Of a stretch of DNA of 64,000 nucleotides, positions 1 through 12,021 are shown one piece after another. The first letter of the stretch is position 1; each line of letters opens with the position of its first letter. Below the pieces are notes generated by a model that saw nothing but the letters and a program-made list of their open reading frames with translations, was not told the DNA's origin and made no database searches. The stretch comes from Phlebiopsis flavidoalba (taxonomy: Eukaryota > Basidiomycota > Agaricomycetes > Polyporales > Phanerochaetaceae). Where the stretch lies: positions 248,001 to 312,000 of the forward strand of contig JAOCPU010000026.1 of the NCBI GenBank assembly GCA_035772785.1, in the 5' to 3' direction. A program made the position numbers and the translations under genes.

Positions 1-782
1 GCGTCCAGATATATAACGAACAATGTACTCTCGACGAGTTGGGCCTCCTACTCTCCTCCCTAAGCACAAGAGTATCGCCATCGCCAACCACGCCCATTTC
101 TATCCCAGTGTCAGTGCGCACCATTGCTATTCCACGACTGTCATGATCTCGCTGGCAGGGAATGCTATCCTCGCCATCTCAAAGTAGGCTATTGGGAGCA
201 AGAGCTCGCCGTCAGTCTTCGATGCCAGACCTGCATTTCAAACCCTCCAACGCCATGCGCTCCCAACCACAGAGAAGAGCATCCTCGAGGTCCAGCTCCG
301 CAATAGTACGGGCGAAATCACACTGGAGGATCTCCTGCCACGCGTCCCGCTCCGCGGCGTCCCCGCTGCATCTGTCTACGGAGCAACGAACCCACGGGCG
401 GGTTCTGCACCCTCACGCAGGCGTCCCGCGCGATGTCTCGAGGTGGCGACGAAGTCACACACACTCGTCGTCCAGGCCGCCTCTGGACGGAAAAGCTGCC
501 GGACGTGCTAGCGCGCGACTCTTCGACGTCGTTGCTATTCCCGAAGCTCCACACCGTCCATATCGTTGAGTACGCACTTACCGGCTCTCAACCCACCGAA
601 GACGGGGCTCAAGGCGCGACGATGCATGATTCGTGGATGCTGCGTCCCTCCTCCGCGTTTTAGAGGTCGACAGGGCCGGCGCGGGACGATTAAAGCGGAT
701 TTTCGTCACTCTTTCGAAGGGATTCTCGAGCCAAGATATTGAGGGGCTGAAAAAGTACGTCGACGAGGTTGTCTGGGAGTAG
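1..782 (+). CDS. F-box paralogue 1, C-terminal part only (cut by window edge, frameshifted)
   Basis: Only the 3' part of the gene is present; its F-box would lie left of the window. The translated text is collinear with the C-terminal halves of the two F-box genes downstream. It contains an ELGLLL-type segment near position 35, an LHTVHIV segment near 550, and a last exon ending FSSQDIEGLKKYVDEVVWE before TAG at 780-782. The reading frame changes several times, so no single open frame covers the stretch. I infer the same role as its paralogues: a leucine-rich substrate-recognition region of an SCF ubiquitin-ligase adaptor. It could be a decayed copy or an intact gene broken by indel errors. 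Confidence 0.6.
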
Positions 783-1462
783 GCAACGGGAGACATGACC
801 AGAAACGCGTCGACAAAAGTATTGCTATATTACGACCCTAAGAGTAATTTTTGGCATAATTACATATAAAAAATCATCGGTAATCAAACGGCAGTTTTCC
901 TACAATGTGAACCTTAGAGTTTGGCATCAATTTCCGTGGTGGTTTCCTTCCACTACGGCATGCGCACAAGGGCATCGTATTCGGCGTAGTGACGAGCGAC
1001 CTCAGATGTGAAGCGGGAGAGAATACTTGTCAGCTTGTGCACCGGGTACGTTATTGTCTGGTTAATGGTCAAGTAGCTTTGAGTGAATTTATGGCAATAT
1101 TTTAGCTTATTGATGATGAGAATATTTGGTGTCAGGCGATCGCGAAGGAGCAGCGCTGCATCAGCTGGAATAATAAGCGCCTTTGTCCTAAACAAGAAGG
1201 CAATGATCTCCGAGATCGCCGGCGGCGGGCCGTTGAGAGCGCTGCTGCATTCCCCACATCTTGGACCATGCTCTCATCTTCGTATCATCACCGTCTTCAT
1301 TATATACTATAGCTGGCTGAAACCACAGGACGTTGGCCGTGTTTATCTGAATAATTCTACTAGGACTTTGGTGAGTTTCAGTCTCATAAGAACATCGGTA
1401 GGCATCCTCACAGGCCCCTATCCATGCTTCCTCGTAGATATAGCCTACGAGACGACCTCGCT
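783..1462. other. Intergenic DNA between F-box paralogues 1 and 2, with duplicated promoter segment
   Basis: No gene is supported here. The last 80-95 bases (about 1370-1462) align by eye with the bases just upstream of paralogue 3 (about 3980-4080). Both share a GTGAG or GTGAGC, a TCTCATRAGAACR block and a TTCCTCGTRRA block at similar distances from the ATG, so the tandem duplication unit appears to include the proximal promoter. Confidence 0.5.
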
Positions 1463-3222
1463 ATGGATGCGTTGCGTATTGGGCCAATCCAGAGGCTCTC
1501 TTCCGCAGACAGGAATAGGATTAAAGAAGAACTCGATGCCTCGAAGAAACGGGGTGTTGGAGCTCACCTCCTGTCTCAACTCCGCCAATCTCGCCGTCAT
1601 GCTTCCGGCGGAAACTTTACTCGAGATCTTCATGTACCTCAAATGCATGGTCGCGAGACAATCTCAATATAGCAGCTACAATTCGTACGCGATATACCTT
1701 GGCTGGACCCCTGTGGCTGGGGTCTGCGTACAATGGCGAAATGTAGCGGTAGGGACCCCCACCCTATGGACCGAAATACACATTTCGGACCCTAATCTTG
1801 TCGGCCTTGCCCTACAACGGTCCAGGGACATGCCTCTGGACATTCATTATGATCTTACATGCAGGCAAGCCAAAGGGGCGAACCAGCTCCACGGGTGGCA
1901 GCTTGTCATCATGCACTCGCATAGAATTCGTCGTCTCGAGATTTTCAGCATCTGTACCGAGGACGATTTTGAAGATGGCGCGTTTCTTAGTGATGCTCAT
2001 TCGTCGTTCCCAGCGCTGAAGGACCTGAGTCTGGCGGTGGATTCGCCCGAGGCCTCCAGCGTTCTCCCACAAATATTTCGCAAGTTTTGCGAAAATCCTA
2101 CGCTCGAAATTTTCAAGGCGAGCAACACAATCTTCAGCTACTCGCGCGACTTCCTCTCCTCCCATCTCCGCAAACTAAACCTGCAATATGTCGAATTTGA
2201 CGACCACGTCATCTCTGGAGTCCCACAAAAGCCTGTTAGATGCGCGCTGAGGGAAACTACCCAGCTCAAACATCTACGGATATGCAACAGTCTCCCATTT
2301 GGGTGTATCCCTTAATTCTATTTACAACATCTGCACATCCTCCAATGAGTTCCCCGCTGTTCTCGGCGAGGTAGTCAGTCTGCCCAACCTGGAACATCTG
2401 GAAATTACTCAAGAAGTTGTCGAAGAAGTACCCGCGTAACGTTGGCGCAGGCCCTGTTTATTCGCCATCTCGCACTTCTCACCTTTCCGCAGCTCATGTA
2501 CTCGCAGACCTATGTACATCGCGAGAGCTGGGCCTTCTACTCTTTGCCTGAGGACAAGCCTGTCTGCGCCCTCAGGTGCTATCCCTATCCGTACCCTGGC
2601 TATACACGAATGCACTCGGGACGAAGAAGAAGACACCGGTAACGTGTCAATAGTCTGTTGGGATAAGGAGCTTGCTACTACTCCACGCTGTATGAAATGC
2701 TCACCTCCGAAAGTCCCACGCGCCCGACGTAATCTTTGACGTCTTGATCGGTGGCTTCACCGGAGAACTGACCCTCAACACCATCATGCACCACATTCCC
2801 CGCCAGTCGATCCGCTCCCTATCTCTATACAGCAGAACCCCACGAAACGAGTTTCGCATGCTGTCAAGCCAAGGGTCGCGCCGTGCTCGAGACAGTGTCC
2901 GAGACTGGCACGCTCCTTGTTGAAGGGCTACCTGGGCAGAGATGCTGCCGGAGGTCCTGTTGCAAGATCATTCTCGCCCACTTCTCTTCCCGCAGCTTCA
3001 TACCATCCACATCGTTGATCTCGCCATCTCTGACCTCTCGGGAGACGACAACGCCGTGGCAAGGCTCCACACGTTGTGGGGATGCGGCAACTCCTCGATG
3101 CCATAGAGTCCCGAGTCGGTACAGGACGCTTGAAAAAGGTCTCTGTCGAGCGCTCGAAGGGATTCACGGCCGGAGACATTCAGAACCTGCGGGTACATGC
3201 GGACACGGTCGTCTGGGATTGA
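1463..3222 (+). CDS. F-box domain protein, paralogue 2 (frameshifted)
   Basis: This is a probable substrate receptor of an SCF E3 ubiquitin ligase. The ATG at 1463 opens with MDALRIGPIQRLSSADRNRI, nearly identical to the start of paralogue 3, which fixes the start. After a frameshift near 1555 comes the F-box core: LNSANLAVMLPAETLLEIF, then WTPVAGVCVQWRNVAVGTPTLW. This is the LP-x-E-x-L-x-x-I-F plus VCxxWRxxAxxTPxLW pattern typical of basidiomycete F-box proteins. A leucine-rich region follows (RRLEIF, FPALKDLSL, HLRKLNL, LKHLRI) to about 2300. Past that point the frame breaks repeatedly. The C-terminus LKKVSVERSKGF...VVWD ends with TGA at 3220-3222. Stops or indels fall near 2315, 2640 and 3100. 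Whether these are errors or decay is unresolved. Confidence 0.8.
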
Positions 3223-4080
3223 GGCCGTGTAGAGGTGACTGGCAGGTCGCGACCACACACAAGGATATGTTATACACAAATTATCGCTCGCTAAAGCCAT
3301 CCTACACAACGGCCTCTCCTGAAAGTTCTAATATGGTGTCATATTCCATAGAGGTGCGCGAGCTGTGAATATTTATATGAGACAAGAGCTGGAGGAACTT
3401 GTACCGTGCTTGCCGAATTGTACACCGAATCATCTATTGCCTACTCCGATTGTCTATCTAATTGCCCTCAAATGTAAACCACAGCGATGCTCTAGCGAAA
3501 AGACGATAAGGATGGGGTGGTCGGTCGAAAGGACGGCGCAACTCGCGAGAGCTCTCGAGATCTTGGGTGCTGGGCCACAGGCTTTTCGAATTTCGATGGG
3601 CGGATGCAGCGGGACTGGAGATACTGTACTTATCTTCAGCCTGACTTTTGCGACAGTCATGGAGTACGGTCGCCGACAGCGCCTTAAGTTGTAGCTCAAC
3701 ATACTGACTCGAATCTTGTAATTCACTGCCGACTCGCCGGAGATGCCGTGAACGTGTAGTGCAACCGTGATGCCTCCAAAATAAGAATGCGGCGGCCTCC
3801 GAGATCCGAGTCCCCCGAGTGACCGACTGAGAGCGCCTACCGGCGCGTAATTTTCGTCTCATCACACGCTCTTTGCACGCTCTCACCTTCGCTCGTTCGG
3901 ATTATTTCTTCGTCGCACGCTATAGTCTACTAGAACGTCGAGCGTCCGTGACATCATTCAAGTTATTTGAGTACCTTAGTGAGCCCTAATCTCATGAGAA
4001 CGCCAGTATGCATTCTTAACACGCATCAACACTCAATCAACACTTCCTCGTGAATGCAGCGCATATAAGACGGTCTTGCC
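3223..4080. other. Intergenic DNA between F-box paralogues 2 and 3
   Basis: About 860 bases with no supported gene. Short open frames (for example 3365-3694) lack family-like sequence. The last roughly 100 bases carry the duplicated promoter segment described for paralogue 2. Confidence 0.4.
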
Positions 4081-5954
4081 ATGGATCCATTGCGCATTGG
4101 GCCAATTCAAAGGCTCTCTTCCGCGGAAAGAACTAGGTTCGAAGAGGAACTCAGCGACATCAAGAAACGGGGCATGGAACTTGTGACCCGCCTCAACTCA
4201 GCCAATCTCGCTGTCATGCTTCCGGCGGAAACCCTACTCGAAATATTCACGTACCTCAAGCGCATGGTCTGGAGACGATCTTTTGGCTGCACCAAATACC
4301 ATGCCTATGTGGAAACATGTCGGCTGGACCACGGTCGCTGGAGTTTTGCCTACGATGGCGAAACGTGTAGTGGTCGGAGCCCCGACCCTCTGGACCGACA
4401 TACACATCTTGGATCCTACTCTCGCCGCCAATGCTTTAAAGCGATCCAGAACATGCTTTTGGATGTTTCTTTCGAAATGCAATCTGAGATTGCGGGACAG
4501 CTACGCGCATGGCAGCTTGTCCTTGAACATTCTCACAGGATCCGCCGTCTCGAGATCGAAGACTTTTATGTCGACGACGGTCTCAAAAAAAGCCTTCATT
4601 AAAGACGAACAGTCAGCGTTTCCGGAACTGAAGGACCTCAGTCTGAGAATAGAAGACATTCAAGACTCCTATGTAATACCACGAATCTTTCGCAAGTTTT
4701 CTGCGAAAGTCCTACCCTCGAATTCTTAGTGCAGAAGACATGTACTTCCGCCATGTGACCAAGTTCTTTTCCGCTCATCTTCGCGAACTACATCTTCAAA
4801 TCGTCAAATTTGACAACCAGTCATTCCTTGAATCCCATAAACGCTTGTTGCGTGCACTTAAGGCACTTACCCAGCTCGAACATCTAGAAATATCGAACAC
4901 TCTTCCCTTTGATGGATCCCTCAAACCCATCTACGATACCATGCACATCTTTCAACGAGTTCCCTCTCGTCCTTGGCAAAGCGGTCAGTTTGCCCAAGCT
5001 GGAATTCATGGGAATCTTTCAAGAATATGACGAACCAACACCACTCGTATCATTAGCGCAGGCTCTATTCATTCGCCATCTCGTGCTTCCTCAGCCTCCG
5101 GAAATCAACGTCTTCGGGGACTTGTGCACATCAAAAGAGCTGGGCCTACTACTCTTTGCCTTGAAGACAAGCCTGTCTGCGCCCTCAGGTGCTATCCCTA
5201 TCCGTACCCTGGCTATACACGACTGCATCGGAGGAGGACCAAAGCGTGACGACGGCGTGTCAATAGCCTGCTGGGATAAAGAAGTTACTGCTACGCCGGC
5301 CTGCGCGGGATGCCAAGCTTCATCGACTCACACATCCTCCCTGATTGATTATTTTTACGCCACATTTGCCAGGTTCTCTGGTAAATTGACACTCGGAAAC
5401 ATTATGCGCCATATTCCCCGTCGTTTCAATCCGCCGTTTATCCCTATATAGCAAAATTCTACCGAGCGAGTTTTGCATGTTGTCAAGAACGGATCGCGCC
5501 GTGCTCGCGACAGTGTCCGAGGTCGCACGCTTGTTGTTGGGGCTACTGGGCGGAGATGCTTGCTCGTGCCGGAGGTCTTGTTGTTTTAGAAAGCCAGTTG
5601 ACCATTCCCATTCCCTTCTCTTTCCGGAAACTTCATACCATCCATATCGACCGTCTCACCCTCTCTAGTCTTTCAGAAGACCGCCGATACCGCAGAGTGC
5701 CTCATGAGTCCCGTGGATGCGGCGAAACTCCTCGACGCCCTGGGGTCTCGGGGTGGTATCGTTCCGGCTGAAGAAGATATTCGTCAAGCGATCGAAGGGA
5801 TTCTCAAGTGAAGTATATTCAGAAGCTGCAGGACTTATGCGGACAAGGTTTTCTGGGATGAGAGTGAAGATGGGGGGACGAAGACTCGGATGAAGATGAA
5901 GACTCGGACGAGGACGATGATGAGGACAGTGATGAGGATGAAAAGGATGAGTAG
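4081..5954 (+). CDS. F-box domain protein, paralogue 3, with acidic C-terminal tail (frameshifted)
   Basis: This is the third tandem copy and the best preserved. The ATG at 4081 gives MDPLRIGPIQRLSSAERTRF. The F-box (LNSANLAVMLPAETLLEIFT) starts near residue 38, followed after a frameshift near 4300 by WTTVAGVLPTMAKRVVVGAP and TLWTDIHILDP. Leucine-rich text continues through 4900 (HLRELHL, LEHLEISNTL), then LVSLAQALFIRHLVL and LRIIRTLAIHDC-like segments to 5450. Around 5780 the family C-terminus (LKKIFVKRSKGF, then a DKVFWDE-like segment) appears. Unlike copies 1 and 2 it is extended by about 25 codons of nearly pure Asp/Glu/Ser, ending EDEKDE with TAG at 5952-5954. A run of six G at about 5871 lies at the junction where the frame shifts into the acidic tail. 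The role as SCF adaptor is inferred from family. Confidence 0.8.
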
Positions 5955-8900
5955 ACGAATGAGCACAGGAAGTCCGCGGCGACGTCAAATGTATCGCACA
6001 CATAGACCTCTCAAGGGGGGGGGAGGTCGCATTTAATAATTAACGTAGTTGCCCCGCACATGATCTAGTGTATATATAGTGTGATAATCATTTGCTATCT
6101 ATTTCAACAACTTTTCCTGCATCCAATATGCAGTAACAATTTGTAGATAGAGATTGTAATGTTGCTTCGTGACACCCCCCCGACCGCTGGCCTTGGGCAG
6201 CCTCCACACCCGATGCCGGCCCCGTGCGCGCCGGTCAGACGATGTTCAGGCAAGACTGTAAGCCATTAATGCATTGAAAGAATCTTAGAGATTACAATAG
6301 CCAGGACGGAATGATCTGGCCCTGTTGAGTGCAGCCGACATGTTTTTTTGTAAGCCAAGCATTCATTCTAGACACCACGTACGCCTAAGCCAGAGCGATA
6401 GTAACGTAGACGCTAACGTTGTCCAAACGTAGGAAAGAGGTAGACTGGAAAATAGAACAGCGCAATAAGTTAGCATTAAAGTGGTTTACTCGTTCGGAAA
6501 ACAAATTTGGAGCAACACAATTGAAATGGTTATCTGGCTTCCGTAGGATCAATTATCTTAATAAGCATGGTGAGGGAATGTTGCAACCAATTTTGTCCCG
6601 TGGAAATACGGACACAAAACACACCCAAGAGTCCTTCTTGGAGTCTGAAGCCGGATGACAACGTGTCGCTCGTAGATCGCGCCTGACCTTGGTGTCCACC
6701 ATCGACAAAGCGCGCGTTTTACAGTTACCTATCTTCCATGCGGACAGGTGTGGCGAGTTTCATTCGCAGAAAGAGGAGTGCGCGCCGCTCCCCATGGCTT
6801 CTCCGAAAAAACTCCCCAGGGACAAGGTGCTTGGCACGAGTCGCAGGCCCCACGAGCCGAAGGGCGCCTACAATCGCTTGGAAGCTATGGTGCAATCCGG
6901 TGTGAGCTTGTATACGTAGCGAAAGGTCGGCCTGTGAACTCACAAAGAGCGTCCTCTGCTTGCACGCGTATTTGGAAGCGAGTATCGAGAACAACGTGAA
7001 CCAACACAGTCACGGAGGGCCAGCAAGGAAGGTACCTTAAAAAAATCCAGCCACCGAAACCCCCGACGTCCCCCCGCGAGTGGTCGCGGCCAGCGTGAGA
7101 CTTGGTCGAGCCGTTAGGAGTCAAAGGCGTAGTTGCTGTTTGCGGATGGTGAAATAGATTGTGGGCAGTGATCGAGAAAAGGTGAATGCTCAATCGTGCC
7201 ATTGTTGAGTGAAGATGATGCAGAGTGACATGGGCGATGTAGAGCTGGAGCTTGACGGAGCCACTGGATGGGGTGTACACGATGGTAGTCGCACATGTCC
7301 AGTACAACAAACCGGACTGCCGGTGCCATTGCAGGTTCGTGATGACAAGCGTATGTCTGTCCTGCGCTTGCAGAGACGGTCGGGCGAGCGATCAAAATAA
7401 ACGTTAGCGGGAAGTGAATGACCTATTAGGATCGATGACTGTTTTGAAGCGGGAAGGACCCGGTACTGCACTCGACGTGTCTGGGAGTGCGTCAATCTCG
7501 TATGAACGATACAGGCATTCCGTAGGTAACGTGATCGTTTACGATCCTTGTCGATCCAGTTACACCTCGACCCCCTCGCGACACTCCTGCGGAAATGAAT
7601 TGTCTGAGCGACTGAATGGAGTGACAATCAATCACAGATCGCACCTGAGAAACCTGATGAAACGAAGGTAGCCAGTCACTCCCAGCCTGGTTCGGCCACT
7701 ACCGACTTTGTGGTGATCATACTCGGCATCTGTTGAGATACTGTAGGCCATCCTGGAGAGTAGACGATGCCTGGGTCCCTGTTGCGTCGACCCACTAGAA
7801 GTGCTGGTACTATTGTACTGCGACATAGTCTGCGATGGGTGGACTGAGAGGCGCGCGAGAGAGCAGGAGAAGGACGATAGGAAAAGAAGTTGCGTAGCTG
7901 CCTCCCTCCCCGGGTCTCGAGCCCTACTGCCTGGGTTTTTGCAGTCCCCTCCGACGCGTCTTCTGTCTCTGACAGCAAGGGCATAAGGAGTGGTCGATTT
8001 TGCGTAATGTTGGACATTATCTTCAAAAGCATCAAGACACTGACCTGGAATGTTCTTTCGCACGCTCCCCGACGGAGGCCTGATGCGCACATACTGTCTC
8101 CCAAACGCGACTGTCAACGAGGCTTATAAGCTTCTGCCCATATCATCCATCAACCATGAGAGATACGAGAAGAGTGTTTCTGCGCTGGTCGAGCTTTAGC
8201 CGGACACCAGAGGTGTGGACGCAAACAGTTAAATCGGCAAAAAAGAGAGTGAGACATCGCGATACGCCCGTCGCCGCCACGAAATGACATGTTGGCCTTC
8301 TGAAGGCGCAATGTTTAGCAGGCCTTGTAACTTGCCTATCGGTCGCTTAGCGTTTCTCCTAGGGGATGAAAGGACTAAGTTCTTTGCGAACCTGGAGCAG
8401 AGTTCACGGACTTACCCAATGGTAACTAGGAACCTCGGCCTCACGAATACCTTAGCATTAGTGCGCAGATAATGAGCAAGGTGCGCGCGCGGTGTCCCTT
8501 GCCGTTCGATGTGAGGCAGAGTAGCTATTTCCGCCATAAATTGCAAGATGAGGACTGGATGTTCGGACGCCTGAACACACCATATCTGTGCTTTGTCAGA
8601 TGATGCCACAAGTCCGTTTGAATACAACCGTAGGGTTTACTCACTGCCCCCCCCCAGTCGGGTTCACCCTAATATAGAATAAACATCCAATTCCCATGAA
8701 TCCGCATACCAGGCTTCGAGAGGCTGCCCAAGACAGAGCGGCGAGCGTTATCAGACGACAAGGACCGCTCACCAGAGCTTTTGTGCACACCAAGGCATAC
8801 CATCATTCGACGCATAGATAACCCATGAAGAAGACCTTGTTGCTTTTGTATTAGATTACGATGGAATATGTATATGGTATGCCTCCAATAGACTCGTCCA

Positions 8901-8990
8901 AGCGAGACAATTCGGTCCAAGTAAGCGAGCTCATTTTTTGACCACATAGAGAGAAGCAGTCAAGACCTTGAAAAAAAACAATAAGTCGCA
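5955..8990. other. Gene-poor stretch, no supported gene
   Basis: Three kilobases without a product I can recognise on either strand. A G9 tract lies near 6017 and a C7 tract near 6175. On the minus strand at about 7825-7680 there is a short Ser/Thr-rich open stretch beginning MSQYNSTSTSSGSTQQ, preceded by a pyrimidine-rich sequence. It could be the start of a small gene, but nothing downstream supports it. The minus-strand open frame 8669-8947 is equally unassigned. Confidence 0.35.
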
Positions 8991-8992
8991 TT

Positions 8993-10332
8993 TCAAGGGA
9001 TGTATGATGCTGGACTCACTTGTTTGGTGAGCTCGTAGATTCGCTTCTGGCCCGCAAACAGGATGGCAGCCGTCAAAACACTCTGTAGAAGCTTGCTCGC
9101 GACGCCGGTGTACAATCCGCGTATGCCTTCCTATCCTTGTTCACGATGGAGAGAAGGCCGTGGATCGCGGACTTGTACTGCGCGGCAGAGCGGTTTCCGG
9201 CTTGAAGACGGTTCTTCAAGACGCTGTACAGAGGTCAGCTTAAGCGAGGGGGATTTCCTGATGTGAGCCTACATATATGGGTAGGTAGAGCCAGTGGCCA
9301 CTGTTGGAGATTAATTTGATAAAGAAAATGGGCGCAAAAAGTAAAAGGACAGCATACCAAGTTTTGACAGGGCACCGAGGAAGAAATAATCCATCGGTCA
9401 GAACAGCTACCGGCCGTGGCCATGGCTCCTCCAGCAGCTCGCAGTTTCGCGGTCCGTCGTTTGATCATGAAATTCTTGAGCTGCTCAATTTTGATCGTGT
9501 ATGTGGATAATTGGGTTAATTGACTAGTACCAAGGCGGGCCCGATGCCTCGCCAGAAGTTTTTTCTGAGGCCCACCGGACCCGGTTTATCTTCCTGGCCG
9601 CGGAAGACTGCCAATGCGGTCTGGAAGGAAAGTCAGTCGTTTTTGCCTTGAGCGTGTGCTGATTGTCCTGTTTCACTTGGTTTGCTTGAATAAACCCAGA
9701 CAGGATTGCTGAGGAGGGAAGTAAGCGGAGCCTGCAACGGCGGAGGTGAATAGCTTTACCAAGAGCATGGCGAAAGGCTACTTACCAGCAACGAGACCCG
9801 CCAACATTGACTCTCTAGCCGAAAGGGATTTACTTCCTTGACGCGACTTCAGTATGAAATCTCTCATGTTCTCGTAGAAGAAGTAATAGAGTCTAGGGGG
9901 ATGTTTGAGCACTTGTGCCAGCGTCAAATAGGGAAAACGCACCCATTAGTAGCCATGATGGGCAACGATGGTTAGACTCAACACCATCAAAGAGTCTAGC
10001 AGGTTCATCGCGAAGCAAATGGAGCAAGAGCTCAAAATCAGACTAACGCAGGGATGTCAGTCAGGATGAATGTTCATGTAACTCAAACACGAATGGCAGC
10101 TAGCGTACCATCCTCCTCTTGACTTGGACCTCCTGTCCGTCAGGCCCGCTTTCCGCTCTTCTATTCTTGAGTACTTGCACGTGTGAATACTACAGTTATA
10201 TGGGCTGTTCCAAGCGTGGACTGAGCACTCTCTCCGGCAGGCTAGAACTAGTGTCGCTCACTAGGTCGCGGTTGTAGCTACCATACCACCGACCGCTCCG
10301 GCCATCGCGTGGATGAGTGAGTCGTTCACCAT
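8993..10332 (-). CDS. ANT1: Mitochondrial-carrier family protein, peroxisomal adenine nucleotide transporter type (frameshifted)
   Basis: This is a solute carrier of the SLC25 family with six expected membrane helices. It resembles the PMP47/ANT1 branch that exchanges ATP for AMP across the peroxisomal membrane. The start is the ATG at 10332 (MVNDSLIHAMAGAVGGMVAT), which matches the first repeat, with a donor GTGAGC right after. Later exons give YYFFYENMRDFILKSRQ and MLAGLVAG (about 9800-9900), a SLLSNPVWV-like second repeat (about 9690), IKIEQLKNFMIKRRTAKLRA (about 9440), and the third-repeat end LYTGVASKLLQSVLTAAILF / AGQKRIYEL (about 9030-9130). At least five single-base shifts break the frame. 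The open frame ends at 8993, although GTGAGT at about 9020 could be a donor to a further short exon. Family assignment is firm; the peroxisomal substrate assignment is by resemblance only. Confidence 0.78.
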
Positions 10333-10849
10333 GGTGCTCTGTATGTAGTGTTGAGTAGCAAGAATAGAAACGTGGGTGGTGGTTTACGAGCAGAGACGGA
10401 GCAAGCCATTTGGAGGATGGGAGTCTGCGAACAGGTGTATGACGGGTCACGGAAAACACGGCGGACGGACAGCAGACCCGGAAATACGGCGGCGTTGATG
10501 CTGCTCGGGCCACAATCACGTGCAAATATTATAGGCACGAACAATATGTGAAATATTCAAGTTGACGACGATCGAACGGTCGGATTGTACAGTCACGTCG
10601 TAAACAGACTACTCAGTGATGTTTCCTGTACGGGGATGTGCGATTTGAACAGAAACGTAGATCAGAATGACGTTAAATCTCAACGATTCAGAACCAAAGC
10701 CTGGGTCCTGAATAAACTTGAACGACCTCGACCGTTGACTGCGTCTCATGGTGAACCTGTCCATAGAACCTAAGTATACATGAGCCAACTGCTGGGGGCT
10801 CAAATAGCTATAGATGAAGCAAAGTATTGTGGTCGGATCACGGCAGACC
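10333..10849. other. Intergenic region upstream of the carrier gene
   Basis: No gene is supported. It contains the promoter side of the minus-strand carrier gene and the 3' side of the next minus-strand gene. No clear TATA element was found. Confidence 0.35.
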
Positions 10850-12021
10850 ACTCTCCACGTTGAAAACGGTGTCACCATGGTTGATCTGTCGTCGTTCTCC
10901 TCGCGTGCAAAGACTTGGTTCTACGTAGACCAAGAAAAATGCGTATTTTCGTAGCCCACGGTAGCGGGCGTGAATGGACACTAGGGTAATGTTTGTCGAT
11001 TATTTTTGCGAGCCGGTGGTATCCAGCAGAACGTTCCCGAGCTGAACTCCGTCGGGAGAATTCCACGGCACGACTGAGGTATGATGCAAGGTCGGGAAAA
11101 GAGATCGGTAATGTCAGGTGTGGGTTACCAATGAGAGTTGGAATCGTGAACCATTTGGAGCTCGGAGAGTCCGCACGGCATCGTAATGGCTCTGGTGTTG
11201 GCGACTTCGTGTATGAGGAAACGGAAGCACGGAAGGATCGTTGTGGGTGTAGGCTGTATAGGATCTCCCTTCCGGGACAGGATAGTCGATAGTGAGATAC
11301 ACAATGGCCTGCCATTCGTTAGACAGCGAATGGACCTAGTGAATAATAGTAGCATCATGCTTGCCTAGAAGCACTAACTCGGACTCACCTTAACGAAATT
11401 GACCACGGCCCGCAATGTATACATTGGGACATCTTCCAAAACGGTTGCATCATAGCCCTTCGGAATTAGGATTGTGTTGGTCAGCCTGGAAAGCAGAGCG
11501 ACCAATGCGTGCCAATTGGGGGCGCTTTGATATGCAAGGGCGGACCACGACCATAAGGAAGTTCAATCGTATTTGGGATGGGGAGTGATATTGGTGTCTG
11601 TGTATCTGACACAACAGGTGGATCGAAAATTGATGGCTGTGACTCGGGCACCGTCAGCTGTCTTGCCCATGAGAAGCCAGGACTTCGAGATACTCACATA
11701 ACACCTTTTAGAAGATCCTCACTCACGAACTGATTCCCGGCTCTGGATACCCGGACTGCTGAAGACGGGAGATGAAGAAGAATGGGTGAGCACACTTGCA
11801 CACCGTCGATCTGAACGTGATCATATGTAGATAACGCAGGTCGACGTCCCAATGGAAGAGTGTGGGCCTCCCCGCGCGCAGCAGCGTAGAGACCGTGGAT
11901 TTGGCGTATGGCGTAGAGAGAGAGCGTGCTAGATATGCTGAAGATCTGCCGTCAGATTTCGTGTAACTGCCATAACGAAAACGAGTTGGGTCGTAGTTGC
12001 ATTGGCTTTGGAGTTCGACAT
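10850..12021 (-). CDS. Uncharacterised protein, probably a conserved basidiomycete family
   Basis: This is a multi-exon minus-strand gene I cannot name. A plausible start is the ATG at 12021 (MSNSKANATTTQLVFVMAVT). Coding segments then read ISLPIPNTIELPYGRG and ALLSRLTNTILIPKGYDAT (about 11500-11620), and TLRAVVNFVK followed by an AGGTGAGT donor at about 11390. Next come YLTIDYPVPEGRSYTAYTHN (about 11270), SSKWFTIPTL, LPISFPDLASYLSRAVEFS, and RLAKIIDKHYPSVHS (about 10980). A terminal TMVTPF motif lies near 10870. The order and spacing look like a real protein of roughly 280-320 residues, and I have the impression of similar unnamed Agaricomycete proteins. No catalytic motif, signal peptide or membrane segment stands out. 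Several indels interrupt it and the end is approximate. Confidence 0.55.

Noticed and set aside
5819..6003. Serine-rich minus-strand open frame
   Set aside because: It is the complement of the Asp/Glu-rich tail of F-box copy 3.
7632..8117. 161-codon minus-strand open frame beginning before MSQYNSTST
   Set aside because: No family resemblance and no supporting exons; kept only as a remark in the gene-poor stretch.
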